A stretch of DNA of 10,097 nt from Thermodesulfovibrionales bacterium (GCA_020062205.1 JAGUWT010000208.1:1-10097), one strand, 5' to 3'; shown: positions 1-7,683, counted from the stretch's first letter. Numbers and translations: made by a program. Notes: a model not told the origin generated them from the letters alone.

Positions 1-10
1 AGGATTGACT

Positions 11-1666
11 ATGAAAAAAGAAAAGATGGGATTAGGGCCATTCCTGAAGGAAGTAGAAAAACAAATAGATGGGCTTTCTAAGGAGGAGTTAAAGGCTATC
101 CTTTTGATGAAGGCAAAAAACCTCAAGCCAAATGAGAGGGAATTCTTTTTAGCCGAGCTAAGTCCTGAGAAAAAGGCTGAGGTTACAGCGGATGATACCC
201 TGCTGACTGACATTGATGATTTTGTGAAGCGTATAGAAGATGGAAAATATTCAACTGGTTGGGGTTGGGATGACGAGATTCACGATGAACGTGAATGGGG
301 AGATGAATCCTGGGCAGATGAAATAGATGAATTATTTGATAGGGCAGGGGAGTTGTTTTTATCAGGCGATATGAAGCTTGCCTCTTTAGCCTATGGGAAA
401 CTATTGAAGGCATTTCATATGGGTGAAGAAACAGGCCATTTCCCGGGCCAGCTTGCGCCAACAGAGATGGTTGAGACAGATTTAGATGAAGCGAGGGCAA
501 GGTATCTTAGAGCCTTATATGAAACAACTATTAAAAAAGAAAGGGCAAAGGTTATTTTTGAAGAGATTAATGACATCAGGTATATCGGATCTTCCGATTT
601 CGATTTAAAAGCAGTTGAAGATGTGCTTACAACAAAACCAGAAGACTGGCGACAGTTTCTTGAAGACATGAAGGGGATTTTACTTGAGAGTGTCCTTGCT
701 CAAAATATGAGAGTGTTGGGTTATGTGAAGAATCTCGATATGTTGTGCTCTATTATCTTTGAACTCGAAGGCTTAGGAGGACTGTCAAGGCTTGCGAAAG
801 AGCACGGGAATAAGCTCCACAAGGTATATCTTGTGTGGATAAGCAAACTACAAGAAGCTGGAAAAGATAGAGAGGCTGTTGAGGCATATCAACAGAGTCT
901 TGAAGTGATCCTTCCTCAAACTCGTATCCGTGCAGAGATATCCGATCTGGTCGCCCAATCTGCCAAAAAAGTTGAAGATAGAAATATGGTCTTTGAAATT
1001 TATAAAGAGGCGTTTTTCTCCTCTCCTGATATAGGGCGGCTTCTCTCTCTTAGAGAAAGCGCCATGAGTTCAGGCCAGTTAAAGGTAATGGAAGATGTGG
1101 TCAGCTTCCTGGAAGAACACCAGGGAAAACACTCTTTCATAAGTAATCCTGAGGAACTATTGGTCCAGGCTTATATCCTGATTGAAAACTATGAAAAGAT
1201 GCGGGACGTTACAAGTAAAGGTGAACCTTTAGGATGGTCTGGGTCTAACAGCTCACAGGCTGTTGCTGTTCCATTCCTAATGGTCTCTTCTGTTAGAGGG
1301 ATTCCCTTAAAGAGTGATTCAGTTGTTATAAAGGTCTGGAGGGGCAAAGAGGGCTATGAGGATGAACAGAGTAAGAGGTTTAAGGCGGTTGTTGAAAAGG
1401 ACATCCTGGTGAAAGATATTTCTGGAGAAGAAAGGATAAAACAGATGAAATGGGCAAGTTCATCTGTAGAGAAAAGGGTGGATGCCATAGTATCCAATAA
1501 ATATCGGGGAAGTTATGATAAGGCTGCACTCCTACTTGTTGCATGTGCAGAGGCCTTAAATCTTCTTGGCATGACAGCAGAAGCACAGACATTCTTTGAT
1601 AAGATAAAGAACCATTATACTCATTATAGTGCCTTTCAGCGTGAGATTAAAAAACTTTTAAAATAG
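11..1666 (+). CDS. TPR-like helical repeat protein, SWIM-associated type
   Basis: No catalytic motif is visible and I cannot assign a precise function. ATG at 11 is preferred over TTG at 5 because AGGA at 1-4 lies six bases upstream of it, giving 551 residues. The N-terminus (about 5-50) is a charged helical segment. Residues 81-104 form an unusual acidic, tryptophan-rich stretch with W84, W86, W96 and W101. From about 110 onward the protein is almost wholly helical, with TPR-like helix pairs clearest around 270-400 (KLQEAGKDREAVEAYQQSL). The last 70 residues (YDKAALLLVACAEAL, then AQTFF and FQREIKKLL) resemble, from memory, the C-terminal helices of bacterial SWIM zinc-finger proteins, which often sit beside SNF2 helicases. 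The SWIM CxC...CxH signature itself is absent and may be in an upstream gene outside the window. The likely role is a protein-protein scaffold for the SNF2 ATPase encoded next. It has no signal peptide or membrane segment, so is cytoplasmic. Confidence 0.85.
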   Translation: MKKEKMGLGPFLKEVEKQIDGLSKEELKAILLMKAKNLKPNEREFFLAELSPEKKAEVTADDTLLTDIDDFVKRIEDGKYSTGWGWDDEIHDEREWGDESWADEIDELFDRAGELFLSGDMKLASLAYGKLLKAFHMGEETGHFPGQLAPTEMVETDLDEARARYLRALYETTIKKERAKVIFEEINDIRYIGSSDFDLKAVEDVLTTKPEDWRQFLEDMKGILLESVLAQNMRVLGYVKNLDMLCSIIFELEGLGGLSRLAKEHGNKLHKVYLVWISKLQEAGKDREAVEAYQQSLEVILPQTRIRAEISDLVAQSAKKVEDRNMVFEIYKEAFFSSPDIGRLLSLRESAMSSGQLKVMEDVVSFLEEHQGKHSFISNPEELLVQAYILIENYEKMRDVTSKGEPLGWSGSNSSQAVAVPFLMVSSVRGIPLKSDSVVIKVWRGKEGYEDEQSKRFKAVVEKDILVKDISGEERIKQMKWASSSVEKRVDAIVSNKYRGSYDKAALLLVACAEALNLLGMTAEAQTFFDKIKNHYTHYSAFQREIKKLLK

Positions 1667-1678
1667 ATGAGGACAATA

Positions 1679-1717
1679 ATGAATCTAAAAAATGTTTATA
1701 GGAGAATTATACACTGA
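1679..1717 (+). CDS. candidate 12-codon coupling mini-ORF before the SNF2 gene
   Basis: Between the first gene and the SNF2 gene lies an ATG at 1679 preceded by GAGGA (1669-1673) at five-base spacing, a better ribosome site than that of the SNF2 gene itself. It encodes MNLKNVYRRIIH and stops at TGA 1715-1717, whose last base is the first base of the SNF2 ATG (TGATG). This geometry is typical of translational coupling, where ribosomes ending on the mini-ORF re-initiate on the next gene. The peptide is basic and has no recognisable motif. Expression is an inference; chance is possible in a 50-base gap. Confidence 0.35.
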   Translation: MNLKNVYRRIIH

Positions 1718-4059
1718 TGTTATTTGAGACACCTGAAGATACCTATAATGCATATAGACGGTTTCTCAAAAAGGAAGAATACAGGAAGGCCTATAGCTGT
1801 CTTGAGAAGATGCTCCATGAATTTCCTGATGATATCGAGTTATTAGAGGATATTGTTGATCTCTGTGTATTCCCATGGAAAAGACCAGAGATGGGTAAAC
1901 CGTGGCTGCTGAAGCTAACTAATATCCGTTCATCATGGCTTGATTATATGTTGCTCGGCCATATTGAGGCAGAGCTTGAAAATATTAATCATGCAAAAAA
2001 GTATTTAAAAAAGGCTAAAGAACTTCAGAAGACACAGCCATGGGTTAAAACTAAAAGTAAGGCCAAGAAGATATTTATTGAGCTTGAGGGCTTCATAAAG
2101 TATAAAGAATGGAATATACTTGCTAAAATCCCCCCTCACCCACCTTTGGGAAAGGGGGGAGTGGGGGGATTGGAGTTAAGAGTCAGGACCGAAAAGAAAG
2201 AAAGGCAACAAATAAAAGAATCAAAGGATGAGTTCAAGAAATCAAAAAAGAAAGAAGAAGTAGAAAAAGCTGCCATCCAAATCCCATCATACAGCATACC
2301 TTTAAAGATTGAACCTTTTAATGAGGAGATTTATTTTTCTTTTACAGGAGATGGCGTATCTCCCTTAAAAGAATTGCAGATGTTAATTGATTATACATAT
2401 CTGACTATTCAGAGCGGATATGATGAGCTTTTATGTCTGAATGCAATAACTGATATTGAGAAATACTGGTATCAGATTGAGACAGTAAAAAAGGTTCTCA
2501 AATATTTTCGCGGGAGGGTGCTCTTATGCGATGAGGTTGGTCTTGGAAAGACTATCGAGGCTGGAATGCTTATAAAGGAATACACCATGAGAGGTATGAT
2601 CAAAAATGTCCTTATACTGACCCCAGCACCACTTGTTTCACAATGGAAGGAGGAGATGCAGTCGAAATTTGGTATAGAATTCCTCACCACTGATGACATT
2701 GAATTTATGAATGATCAGATAAACTTCTGGAAGCAGAGGTTCATTATAGCATCCATTAACACAGCAAAAAGCAATAAAAATATGCCACTGGTAATCGAAC
2801 AGTTTTATGACCTTGTGGTTGTTGATGAAGCACACCATCTGAGAAACAGGGCAACCTTAGCCTGGAAGCTTGTTAATCATATAAAGAAGAAATTTATATT
2901 CCTCCTGACAGCCACCCCGGTTCAGAACAACCTTATAGAGCTTTTTAATCTCATAACCCTTTTAAAACCGGGCCAGTTCAAGACGGAAAAACAATTCAAA
3001 GAAGAATACATCAAGAAAGGCAATCTAAAGGCAACAGCAGACAAAGAAAGACTAAGAGATCTTTTGAGAGATGTAATGATTAGAAATACGAGAAGTGCCA
3101 TTGACCTTAAGCTTCCAAAAAGATTTGCTACCACGTTAAGACTTGAGCCGACAGAGATTGAAAGGGAAATTTATGAAGGAATTAATGAATATCTGAAGAA
3201 GCAAAATCTTAGCAGGCTGATGAAGAATCTCCTTTTAAGAGAGGCAGGGAGCAGCCCGTTTGCCCTGAGGAATACACTTCTTAATATGATTGAGCCAACC
3301 CCACCTCCCCCTTTCAAATCCCCCCATCCCCCCTTTAATAAAGGGGGGCAAGGGGGGATTATTGGAGGGAATGGGGAATTAAAAAATATTCTTAATGCAG
3401 TTAACAGTCTTGAAGATTTTTGTAAGGGCAAGGTACTCATAGAGATACTGATGAAAAATCCGGATGAAAAGAAGATTATCTTCACCCAGTATATTAAAAG
3501 CATGGACTTTATTACAGAAATTCTCCGGAGGCATAAAACACCCTATGTTACTTTCAAGGGTGATATGCCAGTCAGAGAAAAGGATATCGCAATTGCGAGA
3601 TTTAAGAATGAAATACCTGTCCTAGTCTCGACAGAATCAGGCGGTGAAGGTAGGAATTTGCAGTTCTGCAATACCATAATAAACTTCGACCTACCCTGGA
3701 ACCCCATGAGGATAGAACAGAGGATTGGACGATTGCACAGGATAGGACAGACAAGAGATGTGTTCATATTCAACCTTTCTATCAAAGATACAATCGAAGA
3801 TTATATCATTGACATCCTGGATAGTAAGATAAATATGTTTGAGATGGTTATAGGAGAGATCGAACCAATACTCGGATATTTAGGGGAGGATAAGGACTTC
3901 GAAGACATAGTCATGGAAATCTGGCTCAATAGTGGTGACAATGAGAAACTGAAGAAGGGGTTTGATCACCTCGGCAACGACCTTTTAAATGCAAAGCAAA
4001 AGTATCTGAACACAAAGGTTATTGATAACGAGACATTTGGAGATGACTATGAGATATAA
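1717..4059 (+). CDS. SNF2-family ATPase/helicase, RapA/HepA-like
   Basis: Predicted ATP-driven DNA translocase that remodels protein-DNA or polymerase-DNA complexes in the cytoplasm. Residues 1-125 are TPR-like helices, followed by a Lys/Glu-rich linker (about 155-187). The helicase core starts near 245. Lobe 1 has Walker A DEVGLGKT (272-279), the Walker B box DEAH (370-373) and motif III TATP (398-401). Lobe 2 has FTQY (motif IV region), STESGGEGRNLQ (638-649) and motif VI QRIGRLHRIGQ (668-678), all intact. The DEVGLGKTIEAG and RLHRIGQ forms are typical of the RapA/HepA group rather than eukaryotic chromatin remodellers. At 780 residues it lacks the long C-terminal domain of E. coli RapA. 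Two copies of a palindromic repeat are inserted in frame, at about 137-152 and 528-552, in the linker before the core and in the linker between the two lobes. The start is the ATG overlapping the mini-ORF stop; TAGGAG at 1699-1704 is 12 bases away, rather far. Family certain, biological role unknown. Confidence 0.93.
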   Translation: MLFETPEDTYNAYRRFLKKEEYRKAYSCLEKMLHEFPDDIELLEDIVDLCVFPWKRPEMGKPWLLKLTNIRSSWLDYMLLGHIEAELENINHAKKYLKKAKELQKTQPWVKTKSKAKKIFIELEGFIKYKEWNILAKIPPHPPLGKGGVGGLELRVRTEKKERQQIKESKDEFKKSKKKEEVEKAAIQIPSYSIPLKIEPFNEEIYFSFTGDGVSPLKELQMLIDYTYLTIQSGYDELLCLNAITDIEKYWYQIETVKKVLKYFRGRVLLCDEVGLGKTIEAGMLIKEYTMRGMIKNVLILTPAPLVSQWKEEMQSKFGIEFLTTDDIEFMNDQINFWKQRFIIASINTAKSNKNMPLVIEQFYDLVVVDEAHHLRNRATLAWKLVNHIKKKFIFLLTATPVQNNLIELFNLITLLKPGQFKTEKQFKEEYIKKGNLKATADKERLRDLLRDVMIRNTRSAIDLKLPKRFATTLRLEPTEIEREIYEGINEYLKKQNLSRLMKNLLLREAGSSPFALRNTLLNMIEPTPPPPFKSPHPPFNKGGQGGIIGGNGELKNILNAVNSLEDFCKGKVLIEILMKNPDEKKIIFTQYIKSMDFITEILRRHKTPYVTFKGDMPVREKDIAIARFKNEIPVLVSTESGGEGRNLQFCNTIINFDLPWNPMRIEQRIGRLHRIGQTRDVFIFNLSIKDTIEDYIIDILDSKINMFEMVIGEIEPILGYLGEDKDFEDIVMEIWLNSGDNEKLKKGFDHLGNDLLNAKQKYLNTKVIDNETFGDDYEI
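2127..2171. repeat. palindromic GC-rich repeat, copy 1, in frame in SNF2 gene
   Basis: A 45-base element with perfect outer arms AATCCCCCC (2127-2135) and GGGGGGATT (2163-2171), and imperfect inner arms around ACCTTTGGGAAAGG. It reads without a stop as PPHPPLGKGGVGG in the SNF2 protein, between the N-terminal helical domain and the ATPase core. The same family occurs at 3317 and 9740. Confidence 0.85.
3317..3360. repeat. palindromic GC-rich repeat, copy 2, in frame in SNF2 gene
   Basis: Two nested perfect stems. The outer is AATCCCCCC (3317-3325) with GGGGGGATT (3352-3360); the inner is CCCCCCTTT (3328-3336) with AAAGGGGGG (3340-3348) around a three-base loop. It is translated as SPHPPFNKGGQGG and lies between the two RecA-like lobes. 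Just upstream, 3297-3315 is also C-rich (TPPPPF) and may be a decayed partial copy. The reverse complement reads as a very similar peptide because the element is a near-perfect palindrome. Confidence 0.88.
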
Positions 4060-4080
4060 ATTCAAAAGTGAGAAGAAAAA

Positions 4081-5199
4081 ATGAATAAACCTTTGCCCGA
4101 TGTTATAGCTGATATATTAAGTTATCACGGGGCTATTGTGGATAAGGAAGACAACAGCTATTTTGATGTTATTGTCCCACCTGACGTCTCAGATATCCTG
4201 AATATACCTGAATATGCGAGATTGACATTTTCAAACGGTGAAACCTCTAATGAAGCCATATATGCATCTTATGATTCAGAGTTTTTCATCTCAATAAGAA
4301 ACCTTTTTGCTAACAGGGGAAAATTCACTATTGCACGCTGTGAAACTTATATCCCACATAAGGAGAAAATATCAAGGCTTCTTTCTGAAAATATAGCTTT
4401 TGGGAATGCTACTTTTCGTTTAGAAAAAAAAGAAATCAAGGACATCACTTATTTATTAATCTACTTTAAATATACAGCGGTATCTGATGAAAAACATGAA
4501 GGCATACTGCCAGTGCTAATAAACAGTATGAACCTGTCTGTAGCACCATTTGAAAATAGCATTAATGATCTCGCTGAAAGACTAAAAGAAGTGGATTTTA
4601 CACCAGAGCACCCAAAGTGCGGGTCATTAAAGATTCTTCAATCAGCATATGCTGCATGTACTGGAATGATTCAGGCAAGATTAAAAGATTTTAAGAAAAG
4701 CCTTGAAAAAAGACTCAATCGGGATATTAAGAGGGTTTATGAATATTATGAGACCCTTAAAGCCGAGAGCAGAACTGTTATAGAAAGAAAATTTATTGCT
4801 TCTGAAAAACAAGATAATATTGAATTATTGACCCGGAAGCTTGATGCAATTGAGGCAGAGCAAAAGTGGAAGATTCAGGATTTAATATCAAAATATGCAT
4901 TGAGTATAAAGGTAGAACCTGTTGCTATTTTCAGCATAGAGACAAATGCGCCTGTCTTCTGGATAAATATTAAGAGACGCCTTGCCTCAAGGTTGTTCCC
5001 TGTTACCTATAATCCCATCATGAAGCAGATAGATTCTTTACCATGTGAGTCATGCTTTAACCCTACTGAAGGATATTATATATGTGATGATCATTTGCAT
5101 ATAGTTTGTGGCAATTGCTTAAAGACTTGCCCTAATTGCTCAAAGAAATACTGTATGGCTTGTCATAAACTATGTCCAAAGTGTAAAAGAAATGGGTAA
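4081..5199 (+). CDS. coiled-coil protein with C-terminal multi-CxxC zinc domain
   Basis: Function unknown. Three parts are visible in its 372 residues. An N-terminal mixed alpha/beta region (1-190) has no motif I recognise. A strongly charged coiled coil covers about 201-272. A short beta-rich segment (IKVEPVAIFSIETNAPVFWI) leads into a cysteine-rich tail with C322, C325, C335, H338, C343, C346, C350, C353, C358, C361, C365 and C368. The first half, C-x2-C-x9-C-x2-H-x4-C-x2-C, suggests a RING- or zinc-ribbon-like fold, and the tail could bind two to three zinc ions. Coiled coil followed by this beta segment recalls C-terminal extensions of RapA/HepA-type helicases (from memory), so the protein may act as a detached accessory domain of the SNF2 enzyme 21 bases upstream. 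Its ribosome site (GAGAAG, 4070-4075) is weak. Its stop lies 10 bases before the preferred start of the next gene. Confidence 0.88.
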   Translation: MNKPLPDVIADILSYHGAIVDKEDNSYFDVIVPPDVSDILNIPEYARLTFSNGETSNEAIYASYDSEFFISIRNLFANRGKFTIARCETYIPHKEKISRLLSENIAFGNATFRLEKKEIKDITYLLIYFKYTAVSDEKHEGILPVLINSMNLSVAPFENSINDLAERLKEVDFTPEHPKCGSLKILQSAYAACTGMIQARLKDFKKSLEKRLNRDIKRVYEYYETLKAESRTVIERKFIASEKQDNIELLTRKLDAIEAEQKWKIQDLISKYALSIKVEPVAIFSIETNAPVFWINIKRRLASRLFPVTYNPIMKQIDSLPCESCFNPTEGYYICDDHLHIVCGNCLKTCPNCSKKYCMACHKLCPKCKRNG

Positions 5200-5209
5200 G
5201 GGAATGGAT

Positions 5210-7171
5210 ATGGAAAATTTATTTACAGAAAAGGGATTACTTTCAAAATTGCTCAAAGACTATGAGCCCCGCAATGAGCAGTTACAGATGTCTCTGGCGA
5301 TTGAAGATGCATTAAGCAATAAAGATCACCTGATAGTGGAAGCAGGAACAGGTGTGGGGAAAAGCCTTGCCTATCTTATACCTTTGATCAATTGGGTATT
5401 ATCTCAAGAAGGGAAAAGGGCGGTTGTATCTACTTATACTAAAGCACTTCAGAGGCAATTGATTGAAAAAGAGCTTCCCTTCCTAAAGGATCATATCCAT
5501 AAGGACCTGCGATTCGCCCTCTGCCTTGGCAGTGAAAACTATGTCTGTTTGAGGAGGCTCGATCAGGCAAAGACCCATGGATTGTTTGAAATAGATGAAA
5601 CAAGAGAGATTAACAGACTTCTGAGGTGGGTAAAGAGGACATCAGAAGGCATCAGGGCTGAAATAGATATTCCTCAACAGCTCTGGCAGAAGGTCTGCAG
5701 AGAAAGCGACCTCTGTTATGGCAAAGACTGTAAAAGGTTTGATGATTGCTTCTATCAGAAGGCAAAGTTTATAGAAAGAAAGTCTCATATCCTTGTTACG
5801 AACCATCATCTTTTCTTTGCTCATGTTGTATCGGGATGGAATGTCATTCCCTCATTTGACTCTGCCGTCTTTGACGAGGCACATGAACTTGAGGATGTGG
5901 CTACAGATTATCTTGGTGTGGAGATTTCAAACTTCAAACTCAAACATTTACTGGATTCTATTCTGAGTCCTACCGGCAAGGGTTTACTGATAAAACTTAA
6001 ATGGCTCGATCAAACCACCCTCTCTGAAATAAGTGCACTTGTCAATATTGTAAGGATGCATGGAGATGCCTTCTTTCATGAGCTTTCGGAAAGATTAAAG
6101 GATTCCACAACCCTCAGGATCCATGAGAGAGGATTTATAAAGGATGACCTTTCAGATCCACTCACGAAGCTTGCAGATGCACTGGGGATGCTTCAGGAAT
6201 CCTCTAAGGAGGAGGAAGAAATAAAAGAGATAACGACGTTAGCCTTAAGATGTGAGGCCTTTGTCATGTCTTTACGGGTAATAATTGAACAGGAATTGGA
6301 AGACCATGTCTATTGGGCTGAAAAGGATGGCAGAAGGCTCAGACTTGTGGCAACGCCTATTGATATTGCATCAATCTTAAAAACACAGGTCTTTGATGTT
6401 TTGTCTCCTGCTATTCTTACATCTGCAACTCTATCTACAAATGGCAATTTTGACTATATAAAGGAAAGACTTGGATTAAATGATGCAGAAACACTCTTAC
6501 TCTATTCTCCTTTTGACTATAATAAACAGGCATTACTTTATATACCTAATAACATCAAAGAGCCGGGTACTGAAGGATTCGAGGAAGACGTGATAAGTTT
6601 TCTTAAGAGAATCTTCGAAATTACAAAGGGAAGAACCCTTGTGCTTTTTACAAGTTACAGCCTTTTGACAAAGACATATGATAAGTTAGAAATCCCTGAC
6701 CTTGAGATTCTCAGACAGGGCAATATGGACAGTTTCAGGCTTATACAGGAATTCCGCGAAAATAACCATTCTGTTCTTTTTGGCACATATACCTTCTGGC
6801 AGGGAATTGATATTCCTGGAGATGACCTTCAATGCGTGATCATAACAAAATTGCCATTTGCTGTCCCTGATGAACCTGTGATTGAGGCACGGATAGAAGC
6901 ACTTGTGAGAGAGGGCAAAAATCCTTTTTATCACTATCAGATACCACAGGCTGCTATTTTGCTTAAGCAGGGTTTTGGAAGGCTCATAAGAACAAAGACA
7001 GACAGGGGAGTTGTAGTTATCCTGGATTCGAGAATCTGGACAAAAAGGTATGGGATACAGTTTCTAAAGTCCCTCCCCCAATGTAAAATAGCTACATCCT
7101 TACATGATATAGAGGAGTTTATTACATACATTAACGAAGGATATGTAGTTGCAGGGAAAGGCAGAGGTTAG
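5210..7171 (+). CDS. dinG: DinG/XPD-family iron-sulfur ATP-dependent DNA helicase
   Basis: Predicted superfamily 2, 5'-to-3' DNA helicase of the DinG/Rad3/XPD group, which unwinds forked DNA, D-loops and R-loops. Numbering is from ATG 5210, chosen because AAGGGA (5198-5203) lies six bases upstream; ATG 5192 in the same frame would add six residues and overlap the previous gene by eight bases. Walker A is EAGTGVGKS (44-52). The iron-sulfur ligands appear to be C113, C169, C174 and C180; the last three have the C-x4-C-x5-C spacing I remember from E. coli DinG. The DEAH box is 222-225, the SATL motif 405-408, and motif VI QGFGRLIR 587-594. All motifs are intact. At about 653 residues it has the DinG core length, without the N-terminal exonuclease domain of some Gram-positive DinG proteins. 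It probably shares a transcript with the SNF2 and zinc-domain genes. The symbol is by family; a YoaA-type paralogue is possible. Confidence 0.92.
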   Translation: MENLFTEKGLLSKLLKDYEPRNEQLQMSLAIEDALSNKDHLIVEAGTGVGKSLAYLIPLINWVLSQEGKRAVVSTYTKALQRQLIEKELPFLKDHIHKDLRFALCLGSENYVCLRRLDQAKTHGLFEIDETREINRLLRWVKRTSEGIRAEIDIPQQLWQKVCRESDLCYGKDCKRFDDCFYQKAKFIERKSHILVTNHHLFFAHVVSGWNVIPSFDSAVFDEAHELEDVATDYLGVEISNFKLKHLLDSILSPTGKGLLIKLKWLDQTTLSEISALVNIVRMHGDAFFHELSERLKDSTTLRIHERGFIKDDLSDPLTKLADALGMLQESSKEEEEIKEITTLALRCEAFVMSLRVIIEQELEDHVYWAEKDGRRLRLVATPIDIASILKTQVFDVLSPAILTSATLSTNGNFDYIKERLGLNDAETLLLYSPFDYNKQALLYIPNNIKEPGTEGFEEDVISFLKRIFEITKGRTLVLFTSYSLLTKTYDKLEIPDLEILRQGNMDSFRLIQEFRENNHSVLFGTYTFWQGIDIPGDDLQCVIITKLPFAVPDEPVIEARIEALVREGKNPFYHYQIPQAAILLKQGFGRLIRTKTDRGVVVILDSRIWTKRYGIQFLKSLPQCKIATSLHDIEEFITYINEGYVVAGKGRG

Positions 7172-7211
7172 CGGCAAACAATTAGCATTTAGGATTTTTC
7201 CCTAACCGCTA
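7169..7211 (+). terminator. weak dyad at the end of the dinG-like gene
   Basis: TAGCGG (7169-7174, including the stop codon) pairs with CCGCTA (7206-7211), and inside it TTAGG (7189-7193) pairs with CCTAA (7201-7205) around ATTTTTC. The stem is interrupted and no T-run follows, so intrinsic termination is doubtful. It may slow or protect the transcript end, or be chance. Confidence 0.25.
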
Positions 7212-7235
7212 TTTGCTTGTGTGCTGTCTCATGTC

Positions 7236-7346
7236 GATTCCTGCCCCGTATCGTGGTACGGGATAAACTTCAGCAGGAATCCAGACGTCGTCCCTGCAAA
7301 AGCAGGGAACTCTATCAAGGAAATAGATTCCCGTATGCACGGGAAT
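7236..7346. repeat. REP-like cluster of three hairpins
   Basis: Three hairpins in 111 bases. The first is nested: GATTCCTGC (7236-7244) with GCAGGAATC (7273-7281), enclosing CCCGTA (7245-7250) with TACGGG (7257-7262). The second is TCCCTGC, loop AAAA, GCAGGGA (7291-7308). The third is ATTCCCGT, loop ATGC, ACGGGAAT (7327-7346), followed by GACGG. The last two form a head-to-head pair of the widespread intergenic type that includes CATTCCCGCGAAAGCGGGAATCC-like sequences. One frame reads VPAKAGNS...DSRMHGNDG, a well-known false peptide of such repeats. Elements of this kind can stabilise mRNA or bind proteins, and some are mobilised by REP-associated transposases; none of those is encoded here. 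Confidence 0.75.
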
Positions 7347-7401
7347 GACGGAAGGAAACGTGTAAATAACACAAGTCGCTCAATTAAGGAAGGAGGGAAC
7401 C

Positions 7402-7683
7402 ATGTCAGAGAAATTAAGTCATGAGGAGTTTGTGAGAAAGGCAATCGTAAGTTTAAGGAAGGAAGGGTTTAAGGGGATACACTCAGTCTATTCAGGGTTC
7501 AATAACGCCTTCAAGAAATATTTTGATGGCGAAAATCCTGTTGAGGTAACAAACCGATTAGCTCAGGAGGGAAAGATTGTCCTTAGACCTGTAAAAGGCG
7601 GGGTCATGCTTTATCTTCCTGAAGAAGCACCTTTATCAAGGGATACAGCAGATGAGGCACTCAAAAAGATGGGCATTGAATAA
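7402..7683 (+). CDS. small conserved protein, possibly winged-helix-like
   Basis: A 93-residue soluble protein that I cannot name. It has a strong ribosome site (GGAGG at 7392-7396, five bases before ATG). Helices at about 5-20, 26-38 (YSGFNNAFKKYF) and 45-55 (VEVTNRLAQEG) are followed by a KIVLRPVKGGVMLYLP strand-turn-strand (58-73), an order compatible with a small winged-helix fold. I recall similar short proteins with the KGIHSVYSGFN and RPVKGGVMLYLP segments in other anaerobes, but have no function for them. The stop codon overlaps the next start (TAATG), so it is translationally coupled to the methyltransferase. A regulatory or nucleic-acid-binding role is only a guess. Confidence 0.85.
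   Translation: MSEKLSHEEFVRKAIVSLRKEGFKGIHSVYSGFNNAFKKYFDGENPVEVTNRLAQEGKIVLRPVKGGVMLYLPEEAPLSRDTADEALKKMGIE

Noticed and set aside
3171..3503. Minus-strand 110-codon open frame across the second palindromic repeat
   Set aside because: It lies inside the intact SNF2 gene and is open largely because the palindrome has no stop on either strand. The other minus-strand frames in the window are likewise shadows of plus-strand genes.
1717..4059. SNF2 gene as part of a DISARM-like or other known helicase defence system
   Set aside because: No DUF1998 protein, DNA methylase, nuclease or phospholipase-D gene is present in the window, and the helicase motifs alone are not diagnostic.
7221..7424. A 67-codon plus-strand open frame
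   Set aside because: It runs through the REP-like hairpins, lacks a ribosome site and overlaps the well-supported start at 7402. Its peptide is the usual false translation of such repeats.
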